From NCBI GenBank assembly GCA_021462865.1, contig JAJTYX010000023.1, positions 134,619 to 198,618 on the forward strand: a stretch of 64,000 bases of DNA, in the 5' to 3' direction. The translations under genes were made by a program, and so were the position numbers. The notes under the pieces are model-generated. The model searched no databases. It saw only the letters and a program-made list of their open reading frames with translations, and was not told the origin of the DNA. Source of the stretch: QUBU01 sp021462865. GTDB lineage: Bacteria; Pseudomonadota; Gammaproteobacteria; Steroidobacterales; GCA-2729495. This document shows positions 47,173 through 55,834 of the stretch, one piece after another (position 1 is the first letter of the stretch; each line of letters opens with the position of its first letter).

Positions 47173-47444
47173 GGCTTGGGCCGCGCCGCGCCCGGCTTGC
47201 TCGCAAGCCGCTCCATCCAGGCATGCACGTCCTCGGCGCGGTAGACCTCGCCTGTTTCCTCGATGCGGGCATCGGCCGCGATGGCTTCGCGAACCAGCGC
47301 CTGGAGCTGCTCTTCGTAATCAGCGTGCCGCTCCACCGCTTCGATGATCAGGCTGTGGGCCGAGCGGCCGGTCTGCCGGGCAAGGACACTCAGGCGCGCC
47401 CGTAGCTCGGGCGGCAGACGGATCGTGGTCGTGGCGGCCATCAT
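47160..47444 (-). CDS. Ribbon-helix-helix antitoxin
   Basis: A 94-aa protein with an N-terminal RHH DNA-binding domain (TTIRLPPELRARLSVLARQT) followed by a toxin-binding tail. Two consecutive ATGs (47444 and 47441) are possible starts, behind an AGGG. An open frame continues upstream through the hairpins and tRNA but is not coding. The RHH domain probably autoregulates the pair. Confidence 0.85.
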   Translation of the reverse strand: MMAATTTIRLPPELRARLSVLARQTGRSAHSLIIEAVERHADYEEQLQALVREAIAADARIEETGEVYRAEDVHAWMERLASKPGAARPKPWRR

Positions 47445-47476
47445 TGCACCCTGAAAAAATGCGTTACAAAGGACCG

Positions 47477-47518
47477 GAAAATGCCCCCGTCTTGCGCTGG
47501 AATCACGGGGGCATTTTC
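47477..47518. terminator. Long hairpin upstream of the antitoxin gene
   Basis: A 14-bp perfect stem pairs 47477-47490 (GAAAATGCCCCCGT) with 47505-47518, with a 14-nt loop. The A/T ends make it a possible bidirectional terminator, isolating the toxin-antitoxin pair from the tRNA side. Confidence 0.5.
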
Positions 47519-47544
47519 GGAAGCCCTGAGAGCACAGGATACAA

Positions 47545-47568
47545 AAACCCCGCGTTTTAGCGGGGTTT
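47545..47568. terminator. Second terminator-like hairpin
   Basis: A 9-bp stem (AAACCCCGC at 47545-47553 with GCGGGGTTT at 47560-47568) and a 6-nt loop, with an A-run on the left. It would terminate minus-strand transcription. Confidence 0.5.
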
Positions 47569-47594
47569 CTGTTGGGATCCCTCAGGACGGGTAT

Positions 47595-47614
47595 CTGGCG
47601 GAGGGAGAGGGATT
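47595..47614 (-). repeat. 20-bp duplicate of the tRNA-Ser 3' end (att-like)
   Basis: This 20-bp sequence is identical to 47764-47783, which covers the CCA end and acceptor/T-arm 3' side of tRNA-Ser. The copies are direct repeats 169 bp apart. Duplicated tRNA 3' ends are a hallmark of integration by tyrosine recombinases. Confidence 0.65.
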
Positions 47615-47722
47615 GACTCGGGGCTGGGTACCGCCCCTCGCCCCTGCGGGGCGCCTGCGGCGTCCAAAATCGCTCCGCAATTTTGTCGAACCGCGGGGCT
47701 CTTACCTGGCTCTTCCCCACTG

Positions 47723-47764
47723 GTAAACAAAAAAGACCCCGCGAGGGGGTCCTTTTTTGTTTAC
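47723..47764 (-). terminator. Terminator of tRNA-Ser
   Basis: A near-perfect inverted repeat (GTAAACAAAAAAGACCCC paired with 47746-47764) ends one base before the tRNA CCA on the minus strand. GC-rich core and A/T-rich outer stem fit an intrinsic terminator. Confidence 0.75.
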
Positions 47765-47852
47765 TGGCGGAGGGAGAGGGATTCGAACCCCCGTGACGTT
47801 TCCGTCCCACTGATTTCGAGTCAGGGCCGTTTAGCCTCTCCGGCATCCCTCC
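47765..47852 (-). tRNA. tRNA-Ser (CGA)
   Basis: An 88-nt class II tRNA with encoded CCA. The acceptor stem GGAGGGA pairs with TCCCTCC. The anticodon loop CTCGAAA, flanked by CTGA/TCAG, gives anticodon CGA (decodes UCG). The long variable arm and GGTTCGAATCC T-loop are visible. Confidence 0.95.
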
Positions 47853-47867
47853 GGGTGGCGGGCGCAG

Positions 47868-47873
47868 ATTATA
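47868..47873 (-). promoter_or_regulatory. TATAAT box for tRNA-Ser
   Basis: A perfect -10 box on the minus strand lies 15 nt before the tRNA 5' end, followed by a GC-rich discriminator as expected for stable RNA genes. No good -35 box is seen. Confidence 0.55.
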
Positions 47874-47925
47874 GGCAGATCCGCCCGGCCGGCCAGACCG
47901 ATTTCAGCCGATCATGAGCGGTGCA

Positions 47926-48243
47926 TCACGATCCGGATGTGACGGATGCAAGGCTCGCCAGCGCCCGCAGAAAGGCGTCCGGCCTGGCGATGGCACCACG
48001 GTTCTGCGCCCCGCTGTCCACCGAGCAACCGTCGGCCGCCGGCGAACCACCCGTTGCCTCGCTCGCGGTCTCGATCCGGTACCACTCGAACCACCTGGCC
48101 AGTGGCAGTGGCGACCCACGGGAGTCGCGCTGGTAAAAGTCCCTGTAGGCCAGGTATCGACCCATGACCAGCCGTACTTCGGCAGGGTCCAGGCCCTCAT
48201 CCCGGCAGCTACGAATCCAGGCGGAAACCGGGTCTTCAGCCAT
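47926..48243 (-). CDS. Small hypothetical protein
   Basis: A 105-aa acidic protein with no recognised family. The N-terminal half is ordered and rich in Tyr, Trp and Arg (DPAEVRLVMGRYLAYRDFYQ); the C-terminal half is low-complexity Ala/Ser. It has no membrane segment. It lies upstream of the tRNA-Ser on the same strand. Codon use appears similar to neighbours, but coding status is not certain. Confidence 0.5.
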   Translation of the reverse strand: MAEDPVSAWIRSCRDEGLDPAEVRLVMGRYLAYRDFYQRDSRGSPLPLARWFEWYRIETASEATGGSPAADGCSVDSGAQNRGAIARPDAFLRALASLASVTSGS

Positions 48244-48444
48244 GTCCGGACCCCGTCAAATCACAGGTCTTTATAACGAAAACAATTAAGGCGTTTCTGT
48301 ATCGCATTGTTTTTTCACGATATATACATAATTGACATCGGCAGAACGGTGATCTTTGGCGATGGCCGTAGCGCCGACCGCATGGTAACGTTCGCCCCGC
48401 ATCCGCCAAAGCAGGCGCGGATGGCCAGAAATTGAAGGAGGATT

Positions 48445-49914
48445 ATGAGGTTGTCAGCGCATCGATGGAGGGCCGGATTACTCCTGTGCACCGCAGCGGT
48501 GCTCGGTACCTGCGCCCGTGCGCCGACGATGCTCGACGAAATCCATGCCGTCGGTGAGCTGCGCGTGGTTACCCGCGATGGGCCGAACACCTACTTCGAC
48601 TCCGGCGGCGGGCCTTCCGGCCCGGAATACGAGCTGCTGCAGGAATTTGCCGACCACCTCCAGGTGCCGCTGCGCCTGATCGTCGTCGATCGGGCCGCCG
48701 ATGTACTGCCGATGGTGATCAGCGGCAAGGCCCATCTCGCCGCGGCAGGCCTGACGGTCAACGCCGAGAACGCACGGCTGGTCGATTTTGGCCCCGTGTA
48801 CCAGCAGGTCACCGAGCACCTGGTGTATCGGGATGGGCGCCGCCGTCCGCAAAGCGTGCGGCAGCTCCGGGGTAAACGGCTTGAGGTGGCCTCAGGCACG
48901 AGTTATGTCAAAACGTTGGCCCGGACCCAGGCGTTGCATCCGGACCTGGTCTGGACCGAGAACCCCCATACCAGCCAGATCGAACTGTTGACCCGCGTCG
49001 CCGACGGCACGCTTGATTTCACGGTCGTGAAATCCAACGCATTCGCGATTTACCGCAGTTTTATCCCGGAGATCCGGGTCGCCTTCAACCTGGCCGAAGG
49101 CGAGTCACTCGCCTGGGCGCTCGCCAAACGCAACGACACCAGCCTGAAGAACGAGGTCGCGCAGTTCTTCGATAATATTCGCGCCAACGGTCGTCTCGAT
49201 GCGATTCTCGATCACTACTACGGGCACATGCCGCGCGTGAACTATGTCGGCACCCGTCAGTTCACCCGCGACGTGATGGCGTATCTGCCGAATTACAAAG
49301 GCCATTTCCAGGCCGCCGCGGAACGATACGAGATCGACTGGCGCCTGCTGGCGGCGATCGGCTACCAGGAGTCGAAGTGGGATCCCGAGGCCGTGTCGCC
49401 CACCGGCGTGCGCGGACTGATGATGCTCACCGAACAGACCGCCCAGACTTTCGGCATCGAAGACCGGACTGACCCGCGCCAGAGCATTCGTGGCGGGGCG
49501 CGTTACCTGGCCTACCTGCTCGACAAGTTGCCGCCCCAGATCACCGGGCCCGATCGCACGTGGTTCGCATTGGCTGCCTATAACATCGGCTACGGCCACC
49601 TGCTCGATGCCCGGCGGCTGACCCGCAGTCGCGGCGGGAATCCGGACCAGTGGGCCGATGTGCGACCCAACATCAAACTTCTCGCGGTGCCCGAATACTA
49701 CGAGCGTACCCGCCATGGGTATGCACGCGGCGGCGAAACGGTGCATTTCGTCGAGAACGTCCGCACCTATTTCAATGTCCTGATCTGGATGAACAAGGAC
49801 CAGGGCAGTGCGCCGGGCTGGATGCAGCCGTCCGGCGTGGCGCCGGCGATCCAGGCCGACAACAGCGAGCGCGACAAGATCCGGCCAGCTCCCGTGGCCG
49901 ACAATCCCGCCTGA
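48445..49914 (+). CDS. mltF: Membrane-bound lytic murein transglycosylase F
   Basis: Cleaves peptidoglycan glycan strands, releasing 1,6-anhydromuropeptides. The 489-aa protein has an N-terminal export signal with a lipobox-like LGTC, a periplasmic solute-binding domain (about 36-265) and an SLT domain (about 285-450). The catalytic Glu is E309 in GYQESKWDP. A very good GGAGG precedes the start. It is next to tadA and not far from purL, similar to the Pseudomonas tadA-mltF-purL order, although here purL is 6 kb away. Confidence 0.95.
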   Translation: MRLSAHRWRAGLLLCTAAVLGTCARAPTMLDEIHAVGELRVVTRDGPNTYFDSGGGPSGPEYELLQEFADHLQVPLRLIVVDRAADVLPMVISGKAHLAAAGLTVNAENARLVDFGPVYQQVTEHLVYRDGRRRPQSVRQLRGKRLEVASGTSYVKTLARTQALHPDLVWTENPHTSQIELLTRVADGTLDFTVVKSNAFAIYRSFIPEIRVAFNLAEGESLAWALAKRNDTSLKNEVAQFFDNIRANGRLDAILDHYYGHMPRVNYVGTRQFTRDVMAYLPNYKGHFQAAAERYEIDWRLLAAIGYQESKWDPEAVSPTGVRGLMMLTEQTAQTFGIEDRTDPRQSIRGGARYLAYLLDKLPPQITGPDRTWFALAAYNIGYGHLLDARRLTRSRGGNPDQWADVRPNIKLLAVPEYYERTRHGYARGGETVHFVENVRTYFNVLIWMNKDQGSAPGWMQPSGVAPAIQADNSERDKIRPAPVADNPA

Positions 49915-49932
49915 AATCGCTACCGGTTTCTT

Positions 49933-50430
49933 TCAGCGACGTTCCCGGAAAAAGCCCTGCAGCAGGGCGCGACTGTCCTCCGCCAGCACCCCGCTGGTGA
50001 CCTCCATGCGGTGATTGAGCTGCGGAGCGCGCGCGAGATCGAAAACGCTCCCGGCCGCACCCACGCGCGGATCCGGCGCACCATAAACCAGCCGGGCGAT
50101 GCGCGCATGCACCATGGCGCCAGCGCACATGACACATGGCTCGAGCGTCACGTACAGAACGCATCCGGCCAGGCGGTAGTTGCCGAGGATCGCGCCAGCG
50201 GCGCGCAGAGCCTGGATCTCGGCGTGCGCGCTCGGATCGCAGCGGCCGATCGGCTCATTGTGGCCCGAGGCGATGACCTTTCCGGCCTGTACCACGACGG
50301 CACCGACCGGCACCTCGCCGTCATCCTGGGCCAGGCGCGCCAATGTCAGCGCCTCGCGCATGAAGCGCTCGTCATCGGCTGGCTCAACCTGATCGGCAGT
50401 CACGCTCACTCGATCGTCGCGAACGCACAC
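49933..50430 (-). CDS. tadA: tRNA-specific adenosine deaminase
   Basis: Deaminates A34 of tRNA-Arg(ACG) to inosine. The 165-aa protein has the zinc and catalytic motif HAE (H69, E71) and PCVMC (C99, C102). The N-terminal 20 residues are variable in the family, so a start inside this stretch is possible. The gene converges with mltF across 18 bp. Confidence 0.95.
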   Translation of the reverse strand: MCVRDDRVSVTADQVEPADDERFMREALTLARLAQDDGEVPVGAVVVQAGKVIASGHNEPIGRCDPSAHAEIQALRAAGAILGNYRLAGCVLYVTLEPCVMCAGAMVHARIARLVYGAPDPRVGAAGSVFDLARAPQLNHRMEVTSGVLAEDSRALLQGFFRERR

Positions 50431-50790
50431 AAGGCGTTGAAAAGGCGTTCGGTCAGAATACGCGCCATCCTGTTTTTTTTACCGCCAGGCCCGCTATCAG
50501 AACGGTCTGCGCGAGGATAATGCCAGCGGCTCCAATGCGAAAGACTGGGAGCCGGACGCTATGTGCGTCCCGCTTTGCCGATGGTGCACTGCCCGCTTCG
50601 CCACTTCGACGGCCCGGGCCATCTTCAGGCGGTCAGCGTCAGACTTCCAGCTCACCACTGCGGAAAGACGGCGTCACAAACGACCCGGGGCCAGTGCGGG
50701 TTGGCTCTGGCCCCGGTTTCTCCCGTACCCTTCTTGCGCAGCGCAGTGCGTGCCGGTTACTGACACCGTGACACTGGCGCCGCGCCCCTG
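50431..50790. other. Intergenic region with a GC hairpin
   Basis: This 360-bp gap has no gene I can support. It holds a 9-bp hairpin (CCGGGGCCA at 50685-50693 with TGGCCCCGG at 50708-50716) followed by TTTC, resembling a terminator but with no plus-strand gene before it. It could serve the PEP-CTERM gene on the minus strand. Confidence 0.4.
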
Positions 50791-51426
50791 TCACGCAGCA
50801 GCGTTGCTGTTCTTACTTCTCTTCCGGATCGCGCCCAGCGCCGCCACGCCCGAGCCGAACAGCCATAGCGCAGCCGGCACCGGCACTACACTGATATCGC
50901 CGGAGTGCACTGCCCACGCGTAGTGGCTGACGTCCTTATCGCCAGCATCCTGGGTGCCGCCGAGAAAGTAAAACATCCACGCCCAACTGGGAGTGGGTGC
51001 GTAGGTCGTCTCTGACCAGTAATAGTTGCCCAGGACATGAATGAATGAACCCGGGCTGAAAGAGGCGATCCCCTCTACGTTGAACAGATGCCCCATGTCA
51101 CTGGCGGTGCAGTACGGTCCGGAGCCCTGCCCGGAGCCCTGGTACAGGCAACTGGCATCGGGCTGCACCGTCACCGGCAGCCGCCACTGGTTAACTCCCA
51201 AGTGATTGGCTGTATTCAGCGTGGCGATCCAGGTGTGCGCCTCGCTCCAGGTCATCTTGCCATCGCTGTCGTAACCCGAGGTCTGCGCGTAGTTCGCATC
51301 CGCCAGCCAGGTCACATCGAGATCGGTGTCGTAATAGGCCTGGCCGCCCGCGCGGCTCATCAATGCGGCGTTCGCGGATCCTGCCGCAAGCACGAATACC
51401 GTGATTCCCCCAATGATTCGTTTCAT
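50791..51426 (-). CDS. DUF1566, VPxPA-type PEP-CTERM protein
   Basis: A 211-aa exported protein. A signal peptide (about 1-20), a DUF1566-like domain (YYDTDLDVTWLADANY, NQWRLPVTV) and a C-terminal sorting tail (VPVPAALWLFGSGVAALGAI then basic residues) are visible. The tail is the VPxPA form of PEP-CTERM, which is processed by an exosortase and targets proteins outside the cell. It is a paralogue of the gene at 62092-62880. A strong AGGAG precedes the start. No exosortase is in the window. Confidence 0.9.
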   Translation of the reverse strand: MKRIIGGITVFVLAAGSANAALMSRAGGQAYYDTDLDVTWLADANYAQTSGYDSDGKMTWSEAHTWIATLNTANHLGVNQWRLPVTVQPDASCLYQGSGQGSGPYCTASDMGHLFNVEGIASFSPGSFIHVLGNYYWSETTYAPTPSWAWMFYFLGGTQDAGDKDVSHYAWAVHSGDISVVPVPAALWLFGSGVAALGAIRKRSKNSNAAA

Positions 51427-51741
51427 TGTTCTTCTCCTTGCTCAGGCGTATTCGCTTGTCTTACTCCCGGTTGCCGAACATGGACGGCCTATTACTGCCA
51501 TTGAATCAGACGCTACGCCCCGCTCAGGCGCTTCGTCAATCGCCGAACCACCACATACTGCATTATGTCCAGAACCTGTCCTGGAGCGTTGCGGGCGGGC
51601 GTCAGCCGTTGGTGGAGAAAAAGCCCGGAAACCGGAGCAAACGCACCAGTCTGGGCGGCCTTGGGACACCGCCCGACCGCGGGCCACGTCCACGCAGCAG
51701 GTTCGAGACTCGTTCTACGTTGGCGCTAGACTGAGCGCCGC
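51427..51741. other. Intergenic region between divergent genes
   Basis: This 315-bp gap separates the PEP-CTERM gene (minus) from the EamA transporter gene (plus). I see no RNA gene, repeat or convincing promoter in it. Confidence 0.4.
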
Positions 51742-52608
51742 ATGACCAACTGGGCCCTCTACGCCGCCGCGGTTCTCATCTGGGGCACAACGTGGTTCGC
51801 CATCAACTTCCAGCTCGGCGTCGTCGGCTCGGATGTTTCGCTCGCGTACCGGTTCCTCGCCTCCTCCGCCCTGCTCTTCGCCTGGTGCCGGCTGAGGGCG
51901 CTGCCGCTGCGGTTCGATCTGGCCGGTCACGCCCATTTCTTCGGCATGGGCATTTTCCTCTTTGGCCTGAATTACCTCTGCGCCTACTCCGCGCAGCTCT
52001 ACATCGCATCGGCTCTCAACGCGCTGGCCTTCACCGCCATCCTCTGGTTCAACATCCTCAATGCCCGCATCGTGCTCGGCACCCGCATCAGCCGGCGTAC
52101 GCTGCTGGGCGCACTTGCGGGCATGATCGGCACGATCGTGATCTTCTGGCCCGAAGTGCAGACGATCGACGCCTCGGACGACGTCCTCGTCGGTGCTGCA
52201 TTCTCGATCGTCGGCGCGCTTTTTGCCTCGTTTGGGAATCTTGCCTCCGCGCTCGCCCAGCGGCGTGGACTGCCGGTCGTGCAGGGCAACGCCTGGAGCA
52301 TGCTCTACGGAGGTCTGCTGAACGCACTCATCGCATTCGCGCGCGGCGAGTCTTTCAGGTTCGAGCCGAACGCTGCCTACATTGTTTCCCTGGTGTATCT
52401 CACGCTGTTCGGTACCGTGCTCGCCTTCGGCGCATACCTCACCCTGCTCGGCCGGATCGGCGCCGAGCGGGCGGGATATACCGTCGTGATGGTCCCCGTC
52501 GTCGCGCTCATCGTCTCGGCGCTACTCGAAAACCTGCGACCCACTCCGGTGATGGTGGTCGGGGTCGCATTGACGCTCGCCGGGAATCTGTTGATCCTCC
52601 GGCGCTGA
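51742..52608 (+). CDS. EamA-family (DMT) transporter
   Basis: A 288-aa inner-membrane protein with about ten hydrophobic helices and two EamA repeats. The first starts VLIWGTTWFAINF; the second is seen around AAFSIVGALFASFGN. Such proteins export amino acids or metabolites, but the substrate cannot be predicted. The gene stands alone and the start lacks a clear ribosome-binding site. Confidence 0.87.
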   Translation: MTNWALYAAAVLIWGTTWFAINFQLGVVGSDVSLAYRFLASSALLFAWCRLRALPLRFDLAGHAHFFGMGIFLFGLNYLCAYSAQLYIASALNALAFTAILWFNILNARIVLGTRISRRTLLGALAGMIGTIVIFWPEVQTIDASDDVLVGAAFSIVGALFASFGNLASALAQRRGLPVVQGNAWSMLYGGLLNALIAFARGESFRFEPNAAYIVSLVYLTLFGTVLAFGAYLTLLGRIGAERAGYTVVMVPVVALIVSALLENLRPTPVMVVGVALTLAGNLLILRR

Positions 52609-52790
52609 GCGGTGCCCCGAACCCATCTGCGCTGACGCGGTTCCGTCCGCCGCCCCGCGCTCTGCCAGCGCCCTGTTCGTGTTCGCCACGCGCATGGGGG
52701 TGAGTTGCCGGACCCGCGCAGTGCATGCAGGCCTCCTACCCCGCCGGGTGCCAGTCCGGCGCGACTGCAACCGCAACCCGTACCACCGGA

Positions 52791-55028
52791 TCAGCGTCGC
52801 CTCGCATGGAGCACACCGGCGACGTCCCGTATGGCAGCCAACGCGCGTGCCAGCTGCGCAGCATCCGCCACCTCGACCGTGAAGCACATACGGGCCATCT
52901 CCTGGCGCGACAGGGTCTGCACCGCGGTCACGTTCAGACGATCACGGGCAAACACCTCGGTGACGTCACGCAACAAACCCGGCCGGTCAGTCGCACGCAC
53001 CTCGACATCGGCGGGGTACCGGCGTGCCGGCACATCGCCGCGGCGCAATGCTCCATCGTCCCAGGCCGTTTCGATCACCCGCTCTGGCGCCTGGTCGGCC
53101 ATCCTGACGAACGCGGCACAACCGTCGCGATGCACCGACACGCCACGCCCCCTGGTCACGAAGCCGACTATGGCGTCGGGCGGCACGGGCCGGCAGCAGC
53201 GGGCGAGCTGGGTCATCAACGAATCGATGCCGACGACCAGGACGCTGCCGCCATGTGCGCTCGACTCCGGTCGGCGCGGCACTGGCTGTGACAAGGCCGG
53301 CACAACGCCGGCGCTCGTCACGGCAGTGGAGTTACCGCCGGCGGCTGCCGCTGTGGCTCGGACCGCTTCCTCGATCTGGCGTGCACCGATTTCCTCGCGC
53401 GCCACGGCAACGAACATCGGTGCCGGCGCATCGAACCCGAGCCGGCGGGCGAGTTCGCCGAACCCGAGCGCGGTGCGTCCTTCCCGCTGCAGTACCCGCT
53501 CGACCCGCTCGCGTCCGGCAGAGGGGTCACGCTCGAGTTCGTGTGCGTTGAACCACTGCCGCACCTTGCTGCGCGTGCGCGGGCTGCGCGCATAACCCAG
53601 CTGCGGATTGAGCCAGTCTCGTGATGGTCCCTCCTGGCCGGTTTCCCGCGCGGCCACGATCTCGACCGTCTGCCCGCTCTGCAATGGCGTGTTCAGCGGC
53701 ACCATGCGCCCGTCGACGCGCGCCCCGCGGCAGCGATGGCCCAGGTTGGTGTGCAGGTAGTAGGCGAAGTCCACTGGTGTCGCGCCCACCGGCAGTTCAA
53801 CCACACGGGCCTGCGGCGTCAGCACGTAGATGCGCTCCTCGCCCCCGGGCCGCGGTGACGGCTGGCCGGCGTCGGCTGCCGGCTGCGCGCTGCCGAGCGC
53901 CTGCCCGACCTCGAGCTGCCAGGCCAGCAACTGGCGCAGCCACGCGATCTTGTGATCGTGGTCGGCCGTGGCACTGCGCGCGCCGCGCTGCTCCTTGTAG
54001 CGCCAGTGCGAGGCCAGGCCGTACTCCGCGAAGCGGTGCATCTCGCGCGTGCGGATCTGGACCTCGAGCGGGCGGCCGTCATCGGCCAGCACTACGGTGT
54101 GCAGCGAGCGGTAGCCGTTGGCCTTCGGACGGGCAATGTAGTCGTCGAACTCCTGCGGCACCTGCGCCCAGGTCGTGTGCACCACGCTGAGTGCGGCGTA
54201 GCACTGCGCGACCGTTTCGACGATCACGCGCAGGCCGCGCAGGTCGCTGATCTCCTCGATCGGACGCTGCTTGCTGCGCATCTTGCTGTAGATGCTGTAA
54301 AGATGCTTCGGCCGCCCGCTCACCTCCGCACTCAGACCGGCTGCAGCAAGCCCCGCGCGCAGTCGTTGCGCAGTGGTGGCAATGAAGGCGTCGCGCTCGA
54401 CACGGCGCTCCTCGATCTGGCGGGCGAGGTCACGGTAGGTGTCCGGCTCGAGGAAGCGGAAGGCGAGGTCCTCGAGTGCCCACTTCAGTTGCCAGAGCCC
54501 GAGCCGGTTGGCGAGCGGCGCCAGCACCTCCAGGGTCTCACGGGCAACCGCCGCATCGGGCGGGCGCCGCTGTGCGGCGTGACAGCGCAGCGTGTGCAGC
54601 CGCGACGCGAGGCGCAGCAGCACCACGCGGATGTCGGCCGCCATCGCCAGCAACATGCGGCGCAAGGTCTCGACCTGTGCGCCGGCCTCCGCTCCCGGCA
54701 TCGAGTGCAGCTCACGCAGCCGCTGAATCTGGCGCATGCTGCCGACCAGCGCAGCGACTTCACCACCGAACCGCGTTTCGATCTCCCGTGGTGGCAGGCG
54801 CTCGCCTGGCGAAATCAGCGCAGCGGCCACCAGCACCGCCTCATCGACGCCGAGCTCGCGCAGGATCCCGATCGTGGCGCGGGCGTGATCGACATAGCGC
54901 TCGCCACTGCGCCCGCGGGCGTCACCGGCGCGCTCTGCGGCCCACTCCAGTGCCTGGGCAACGACATCGTCCGGGGTGGTGCCCGGTGGCGCTGGCGTCG
55001 CGCCACCGGGGACAGGCTGCGTGCCCAC
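52791..55028 (-). CDS. relA: RelA-type (p)ppGpp synthetase
   Basis: About 745 aa from the GTG at 55028 (GAGG upstream). The order is a degenerate HD hydrolase region (about 20-190), synthetase (210-380), TGS (about 390-455) and a C-terminal ACT domain. The HDxxED hydrolase motif is missing (ALISPGE), and the synthetase acidic motif is EFDD (RelA-type EXDD). It is therefore synthetase-only. The frame extends to 55115, but a TATAAT box at 55071-55076 lies inside that extension. Confidence 0.92.
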   Translation of the reverse strand: MGTQPVPGGATPAPPGTTPDDVVAQALEWAAERAGDARGRSGERYVDHARATIGILRELGVDEAVLVAAALISPGERLPPREIETRFGGEVAALVGSMRQIQRLRELHSMPGAEAGAQVETLRRMLLAMAADIRVVLLRLASRLHTLRCHAAQRRPPDAAVARETLEVLAPLANRLGLWQLKWALEDLAFRFLEPDTYRDLARQIEERRVERDAFIATTAQRLRAGLAAAGLSAEVSGRPKHLYSIYSKMRSKQRPIEEISDLRGLRVIVETVAQCYAALSVVHTTWAQVPQEFDDYIARPKANGYRSLHTVVLADDGRPLEVQIRTREMHRFAEYGLASHWRYKEQRGARSATADHDHKIAWLRQLLAWQLEVGQALGSAQPAADAGQPSPRPGGEERIYVLTPQARVVELPVGATPVDFAYYLHTNLGHRCRGARVDGRMVPLNTPLQSGQTVEIVAARETGQEGPSRDWLNPQLGYARSPRTRSKVRQWFNAHELERDPSAGRERVERVLQREGRTALGFGELARRLGFDAPAPMFVAVAREEIGARQIEEAVRATAAAAGGNSTAVTSAGVVPALSQPVPRRPESSAHGGSVLVVGIDSLMTQLARCCRPVPPDAIVGFVTRGRGVSVHRDGCAAFVRMADQAPERVIETAWDDGALRRGDVPARRYPADVEVRATDRPGLLRDVTEVFARDRLNVTAVQTLSRQEMARMCFTVEVADAAQLARALAAIRDVAGVLHARRR

Positions 55029-55070
55029 GGCAAAAGACCTCGCTATCGGTCGTTCCGTTACCTGCAGTCG

Positions 55071-55076
55071 ATTATA
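55071..55076 (-). promoter_or_regulatory. TATAAT box upstream of relA
   Basis: A perfect TATAAT on the minus strand is 43 nt before the chosen relA GTG. The -35 region is poor. It supports the shorter relA start. Confidence 0.45.
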
Positions 55077-55187
55077 GGCAGCGCCGATGCCGCCGCTGCA
55101 GATTGCATCGCCCATGCGGCGCAGACTACCGGGGCGCCCGCATTCCCGGGACGAGTGCGGGCGCGAGTCGGCAGTCGAGCGCCTGGC

Positions 55188-55445
55188 CTACTTGTGCTCG
55201 CTGGCGGCCGGTTCGCCCGGCCTGGGTTCTTCGACGGGCACGATGAACGCCGGAACGACGTCGGGTGTCGTGGCAACTTCTGCCGCAGGCGCCACCGCCG
55301 GCGGAGGCGCCGAACCCATCAGCCGCGTGAGCCGTTGCATGGCGCCGAGCAGGCCGTCGACGCCGAGCAGGAAAAGACTGACCGCCAGCGCCGCGAAGAC
55401 GGCGGCGGTCAGATTCCTGGCAACGCGATTCCTGGCGGGTGTCAT
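55188..55445 (-). CDS. Small single-pass membrane protein
   Basis: An 85-aa hypothetical protein. A basic N-terminus (TPARNRVARN) is followed by one hydrophobic helix (about residues 12-31) and a Pro/Ala/Glu-rich tail. The ATG at 55445 has GGGA upstream; an ATG at 55457 is an alternative. No family is recognised. It lies upstream of relA on the same strand. Confidence 0.5.
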   Translation of the reverse strand: MTPARNRVARNLTAAVFAALAVSLFLLGVDGLLGAMQRLTRLMGSAPPPAVAPAAEVATTPDVVPAFIVPVEEPRPGEPAASEHK

Positions 55446-55563
55446 GTGCCGTCCCATGGTGCGGCTGCAAGGCGACATGTTGGCAGCTTCGGCGACAGTT
55501 CTCACGGGTGGCCCGACGCACTGCGGCGGTCGCGCAGCCGTACGGCCATGGCGGTAACGCGCA

Positions 55564-55803
55564 TCACCGGAGGTGGTAGTAGCCCTCGTGCCACGCGATG
55601 TCGGCCTCGATACCGAACACGCCGACCAGGTAAGCGGGTTGCAGTATTTCCTCCTTCGCGCCATCGGCAACGATGCGTCCGCGGGACATCAGCAACACAC
55701 GGTCGACCTCCGGGGTCACACTGGCGAGGTCATGCGTGACGAGGATGATGCCGGTGCTGCTGAAGAACCCGGAAAGCACAACATCCATGCCGCGAACCCG
55801 ACC
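55564..55803 (-). pseudogene. Remnant of an ABC transporter ATPase
   Basis: About 80 codons resemble an ABC ATPase. The segment VVLSGFF (a region after the Q-loop) joins directly to GIILVTHDLASV, the H-loop region, so the signature and Walker B parts are deleted. Walker A is also absent. The C-terminal MSRGRIVADGAKEEIL is well preserved. It cannot bind ATP and is a decayed fragment. Confidence 0.75.
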
Positions 55804-55834
55804 GTCGCACAAGGCCATCGATTCGTTGCTGAAT

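Larger units (their letters stand above)
47445..47764. other. Hairpin-rich interval between antitoxin and tRNA-Ser
   Basis: This 320-bp stretch has no gene. It contains three strong hairpins and a 20-bp copy of the tRNA-Ser 3' end (each listed separately). Such a cluster of attachment-like and terminator-like sequences suggests past integration at the tRNA. Confidence 0.6.

Noticed and set aside
47445..47846. Antitoxin extended through hairpins and tRNA-Ser
   Set aside because: It would read through a tRNA gene; RHH homology starts at the ATG pair 47444/47441.
50685..50716. GC hairpin as a genuine plus-strand terminator
   Set aside because: No plus-strand gene ends nearby; the stem is kept only as a feature of the gap.
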